A stretch of 7,534 nt of DNA from Actinomycetota bacterium. GTDB taxonomy: Bacteria; Actinomycetota; Actinomycetes; Nanopelagicales; Nanopelagicaceae. The translations under genes and the position numbers were made by a program. The first letter of the stretch is position 1, and each line of letters starts with the position of its first letter. The stretch is taken from contig WLHY01000041.1 of NCBI GenBank assembly GCA_009702465.1, forward strand, positions 1 through 7,534, read 5' to 3'. Below the pieces are notes generated by a model. That model ran no database searches. It was given only the letters and a program-made list of their open reading frames with translations, and was not told where the DNA came from. This document shows, piece by piece, positions 5,971-7,534 of this stretch.

Positions 5971-6749
5971 CGCTTACCCTTTTTAAAATTTCCAATTCGT
6001 GGCAGATTGGATTTTTTAGGATCAAAGATCTCTGCGGGTGCGCGCTCGCCTCGGATCTCCTCTAATAAGTTTGTGATCGCAGCCATCACAAAGGCGGTTG
6101 CCTCTTCTAGAGCTGCTTGATCATTCTCTTTGCCATACCACTTTGAAAAATCAAGTGGTTTTCCAGCCACTACCGTCACCTTGGTACGAGGAAATAACTT
6201 GGGTAACTTTCCATAAGCTGGCAAAATTTTCTGAGCTCCCCATTGGGCGCATGGGATTACCGGGACTTGAGAGATGATTGCTAAACGTGCAATCCCAGTC
6301 TTTGCCTTCATCGGCCAATAATTTTGATCTCGAGTTAAGGTCCCTTCCGGATAAACACCAAGTAGGTGGCCTGCCTTTAAAAAGGCGATTGCATGTTGAA
6401 GTGCATCGGAGGCGTTTGCGCTCTCGCGCTCGACTGGAATTTGCCCAGCGCCCAATAAGACCCTGCCAATTACTGGCACTTTGAATACAGCAGCTTTACC
6501 TAAATATCTAACCGCTCTGCCATTGTTGTATAGGAAGTGGGTAAAGATCAGCGGATCTACATGAGAGATGTGGTTACAAACTGCGATCGCAGCCCCACTC
6601 TTTGGTAGATTCTCAGCACCGCGCCAATCACGTTTTGCAATTAAATTCAGAAATGGTCGCACAACATTTGCACCAAATCTAAACCAGCTAGTTACGCCAA
6701 GTGGTTTGCCAGTTGGTGGATCATAGGAAATCTTCATTGCGGTGGACAC
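5967..6749 (-). CDS. plsC: PlsC-family 1-acyl-sn-glycerol-3-phosphate acyltransferase
   Basis: The product belongs to the lysophospholipid acyltransferase (PlsC/AGPAT) family, which transfers a fatty acyl group to lysophosphatidic acid to make phosphatidic acid at the inner membrane. From the GTG at 6749 it is 260 residues. Motif I NHISHVDP (59-66) gives the catalytic H-x4-D (H60, D65). Motif II GQIPVER (102-108) and motif III YPEGT (133-137) follow; motif III reads EGTL where EGTR is common. VPVIPCA (162-168) is motif IV. Hydrophobic stretches occur around NVVRPFLNLIA and motif I but no clear transmembrane helix, so peripheral membrane attachment is likely. The C-terminus is Lys/Arg-rich. 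Start is uncertain: ATG 6752, GTG 6749 and ATG 6737 are all in frame and none has a good Shine-Dalgarno. GTG 6749 is exactly six bases after a -10-like TAGAAT, favouring a leaderless start. The acceptor specificity is inferred from its position beside gpsA; other acyltransferase substrates are possible. Confidence 0.92.
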   Translation of the reverse strand: MSTAMKISYDPPTGKPLGVTSWFRFGANVVRPFLNLIAKRDWRGAENLPKSGAAIAVCNHISHVDPLIFTHFLYNNGRAVRYLGKAAVFKVPVIGRVLLGAGQIPVERESANASDALQHAIAFLKAGHLLGVYPEGTLTRDQNYWPMKAKTGIARLAIISQVPVIPCAQWGAQKILPAYGKLPKLFPRTKVTVVAGKPLDFSKWYGKENDQAALEEATAFVMAAITNLLEEIRGERAPAEIFDPKKSNLPRIGNFKKGKR

Positions 6750-6755
6750 CATCAA

Positions 6756-6761
6756 ATTCTA
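6756..6761 (-). promoter_or_regulatory. Candidate -10 box of the plsC-gpsA-ddl-deacylase operon
   Basis: The minus strand reads TAGAAT (5/6 to TATAAT). Six bases (TTGATG) separate it from the GTG at 6749, the spacing expected if transcription starts on the G of the start codon. The -35 region is AT-rich without a clear TTGACA. It lies between the HU terminator and the operon, where a promoter is needed. Confidence 0.45.
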
Positions 6762-6803
6762 CGACGGATACTTACATCATCATAAAAGCGTTGATTTTGA
6801 GCG

Positions 6804-6840
6804 TAAAAAAACGGGGCCTCATCTTGAGACCCCGTTTAAA
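6804..6840 (-). terminator. Rho-independent terminator of the HU gene
   Basis: On the minus strand AAACGGGGTCTCA (6837-6825) pairs with TGAGGCCCCGTTT (6821-6809) around an AGA loop, with one U-G wobble. It is followed directly by a run of T's (6811-6805). The stem begins 17 bases after the HU stop codon. Read on the plus strand the wobble becomes a C-A mismatch and there is only a short T-run, so it favours minus-strand termination and insulates HU from the plsC operon. Confidence 0.92.
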
Positions 6841-6853
6841 TTACTAACTTTTT

Positions 6854-7282
6854 TTAACGACGCTTCTTTGCTTTTTTAGCTGGCTTTGCTTTCTTTACAG
6901 CCTTCTTCAATCTGCTTACCTTCTTAGCCTTTGCAGGCTTGCCGGCTTTAGCAGCTTTAGCTGGAGCAGCTTTTGCAGGAGCAGCTGGTGCTGCACCTAA
7001 CTTCTTTGCACCAGAAATTACATCCTTCAAACCCTTTGCAGCAAGGAATCGAACCTTCTTGCTTGCTTTGATTTGAATTGTTTCGCCAGTAAATGGGTTG
7101 CGACCTTTACGTGCTGGACGGTCAACCTTCTTAAACTTGCCGAAATCATTGATCATTACATCTTCACCTTTTGAGATGTTGCGAACGATCGCATCAAATA
7201 CAACTTCAACTGCACGTGCAGCTTCCTTCTTACTGTCACCAAATTGTGGTGCTAGGTAAGCGATGAACTGGGCCTTGTTCAT
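6854..7282 (-). CDS. hupB: HU-family nucleoid protein with Lys/Ala/Pro-rich tail (HupB-like)
   Basis: HU proteins are dimeric, bend DNA and compact the nucleoid. Residues 1-90 are a full HU domain: MNKAQFIAYLA at the N-terminus, an alpha-helical body, INDFGKFKK (44-52), the DNA-clasping arm with GRNPFTGE (60-67), and SKKVRFLAAKGLKD (74-87). Residues 91-142 add a low-complexity tail rich in Ala, Lys and Pro with repeats such as PAKAA, ending KKAKKRR. This two-part form resembles mycobacterial HupB, whose histone H1-like tail strengthens DNA binding; bacterial HU without a tail is about 90 residues. The start ATG has AAGGGGA at 7293-7287. A strong terminator follows the stop, so it is probably monocistronic. 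Genes expected between HU and gpsA in Mycobacterium (cofC/fbiD, ppk, mutT) are absent here, which puts it directly upstream of plsC. Confidence 0.96.
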   Translation of the reverse strand: MNKAQFIAYLAPQFGDSKKEAARAVEVVFDAIVRNISKGEDVMINDFGKFKKVDRPARKGRNPFTGETIQIKASKKVRFLAAKGLKDVISGAKKLGAAPAAPAKAAPAKAAKAGKPAKAKKVSRLKKAVKKAKPAKKAKKRR

Positions 7283-7309
7283 TAAATCCCCTTATTTACG
7301 TGTAAAAAA

Positions 7310-7325
7310 TTAAGCGTTTGCTTAA
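7310..7325 (-). repeat. Inverted repeat in the HU leader/promoter region
   Basis: TTAAGC (7310-7315) and GCTTAA (7320-7325) form a perfect 6-bp inverted repeat around four bases. On the minus strand it is followed by six T's, so it could be a weak, AT-rich hairpin in the HU 5' leader or an operator. A -10-like TAGATT on the same strand at 7340-7335 would place the hairpin at the very start of the HU mRNA. Confidence 0.4.
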
Positions 7326-7334
7326 CTGAGGGTT

Positions 7335-7340
7335 AATCTA
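7335..7340 (-). promoter_or_regulatory. Candidate -10 box for HU
   Basis: TAGATT on the minus strand lies about 52 bases upstream of the HU start codon, which would give a leader of roughly 45 nt. The best -35-like match, ATGACA, is 21 bases upstream of it, too far for a standard promoter, so the assignment is weak. Confidence 0.25.
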
Positions 7341-7354
7341 AGGGGTGAGCAAAA

Positions 7355-7373
7355 AATTGGTTGTCATCCAATT
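7355..7373. repeat. Inverted repeat upstream of HU
   Basis: AATTGG (7355-7360) and CCAATT (7368-7373) are perfect inverted arms around a 7-nt centre. On the minus strand the second arm runs into a T-tract, giving a weak terminator-like shape; the stem is short, with only two G-C pairs. Confidence 0.4.
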
Positions 7374-7411
7374 CGGTGTGTCGCATTAGAAATATTTAGC
7401 AAAAAATCCAT

Positions 7412-7436
7412 AAAACCATTATTTAATACTGGTTTT
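7412..7436. repeat. Inverted repeat upstream of HU
   Basis: AAAACCA (7412-7418) and TGGTTTT (7430-7436) form perfect 7-bp arms around an 11-nt AT-rich centre. It could be an operator or a weak hairpin. No known regulator motif is recognised. Confidence 0.4.
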
Positions 7437-7461
7437 GTGCGAAGAGATCGCTCTTTTTAGT

Positions 7462-7486
7462 AACTCTAAATAATTACTTTAGAGTT
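7462..7486. repeat. Perfect 9-bp inverted repeat near right edge
   Basis: AACTCTAAA (7462-7470) and TTTAGAGTT (7478-7486) form a perfect 9-bp stem around a 7-nt loop. No proper T-run follows on either strand, so a terminator is doubtful. An operator, or the 3' end of a transcript beyond the window, is possible. Confidence 0.5.
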
Positions 7487-7534
7487 TCCACTACTTAATA
7501 GGCAGTGTTTTATGCTTAAAAACCTCTCTTTTAA

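Larger units (their letters stand above)
7283..7534. other. Non-coding AT-rich region upstream of HU
   Basis: No supportable ORF, tRNA or rRNA is seen in these 252 bp. The region holds the HU ribosome binding site, several small inverted repeats, three A6 tracts (7304-7309, 7351-7356, 7401-7406) and a 10-bp direct repeat AGCAAAAAAT (7348-7357 and 7398-7407). An ATG at 7512 on the plus strand stays open for seven codons to the window edge; that is too little to call a gene. Confidence 0.6.

Noticed and set aside
6278..6484. Plus-strand ORF of 68 codons
   Set aside because: Antisense to the conserved motif II-III part of the acyltransferase.
7442..7458. AAGAG/CTCTT hairpin followed by T's on the plus strand
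   Set aside because: The stem is only 5 bp and no plus-strand gene or RNA precedes it, so a terminator call is not supported; it is mentioned only as part of the repeat cluster.
7512..7534. Possible plus-strand gene start at the right edge
   Set aside because: Only seven codons are visible after the ATG and the upstream AGG is a weak ribosome site, so nothing can be claimed.
1..7534. Defence island, CRISPR array, prophage or insertion sequence
   Set aside because: Every gene is a recognisable core gene or small family member in actinobacterial order. No transposase, integrase, spacer-repeat array or terminal inverted repeat is visible.

Overview
The window looks like ordinary core chromosome from a low-GC, streamlined actinobacterium, most likely a freshwater planktonic acI / Nanopelagicales type. 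This placement is inference. It rests on three things. The gene set and order match the actinobacterial neighbourhood hupB - (cofC/ppk/mutT) - gpsA - ddl - thiL - ung - rpmB - DAK - recG known from Mycobacterium. HU carries the Lys/Ala/Pro-rich C-terminal tail typical of actinobacterial HupB. The DNA is AT-rich, with very short intergenic gaps and several GTG/TTG starts. No mobile element, CRISPR array, tRNA or rRNA is visible.

Layout from left to right. Positions 1-1846 (minus) hold recG, cut by the left edge so that its C-terminal end is missing. A 124-bp divergent spacer follows, then rpmB (plus, ribosomal protein L28). rpmB converges on thiL (minus, thiamine-monophosphate kinase) with a 6-bp gap. 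thiL is divergent from a 78-residue stand-alone Lrp/AsnC ligand-binding domain protein (plus); their shared spacer holds a striking palindrome. That small gene converges, 8 bp apart, on a four-gene minus-strand operon running from 6749 down to 3441: plsC-like acyltransferase, gpsA, ddl, and a YbaK-family deacylase. Its junctions are a 4-nt overlap, a 1-nt overlap and a 2-nt gap. Upstream of the operon sits the HU gene (minus) with a clear intrinsic terminator. The last 250 bp are non-coding, with several small inverted repeats and A-tracts.

Functionally the operon joins envelope precursor steps. GpsA makes glycerol-3-phosphate, the PlsC-like enzyme acylates a glycerophosphate-type acceptor to build phospholipid, and Ddl makes the D-Ala-D-Ala used in peptidoglycan. 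The deacylase at the end is probably a tRNA proofreading factor and is an unusual fourth member. RecG, L28, ThiL and HU are housekeeping genes for replication-fork repair, the ribosome, thiamine diphosphate synthesis and nucleoid structure.

I found no convincing undescribed multi-gene system. The best leads are regulatory: the palindrome between thiL and the Lrp-like gene, the hairpin and A-tract cluster upstream of HU, the 11-bp direct repeat between recG and rpmB, and probable leaderless starts. The locus is also compacted compared with its actinobacterial relatives.
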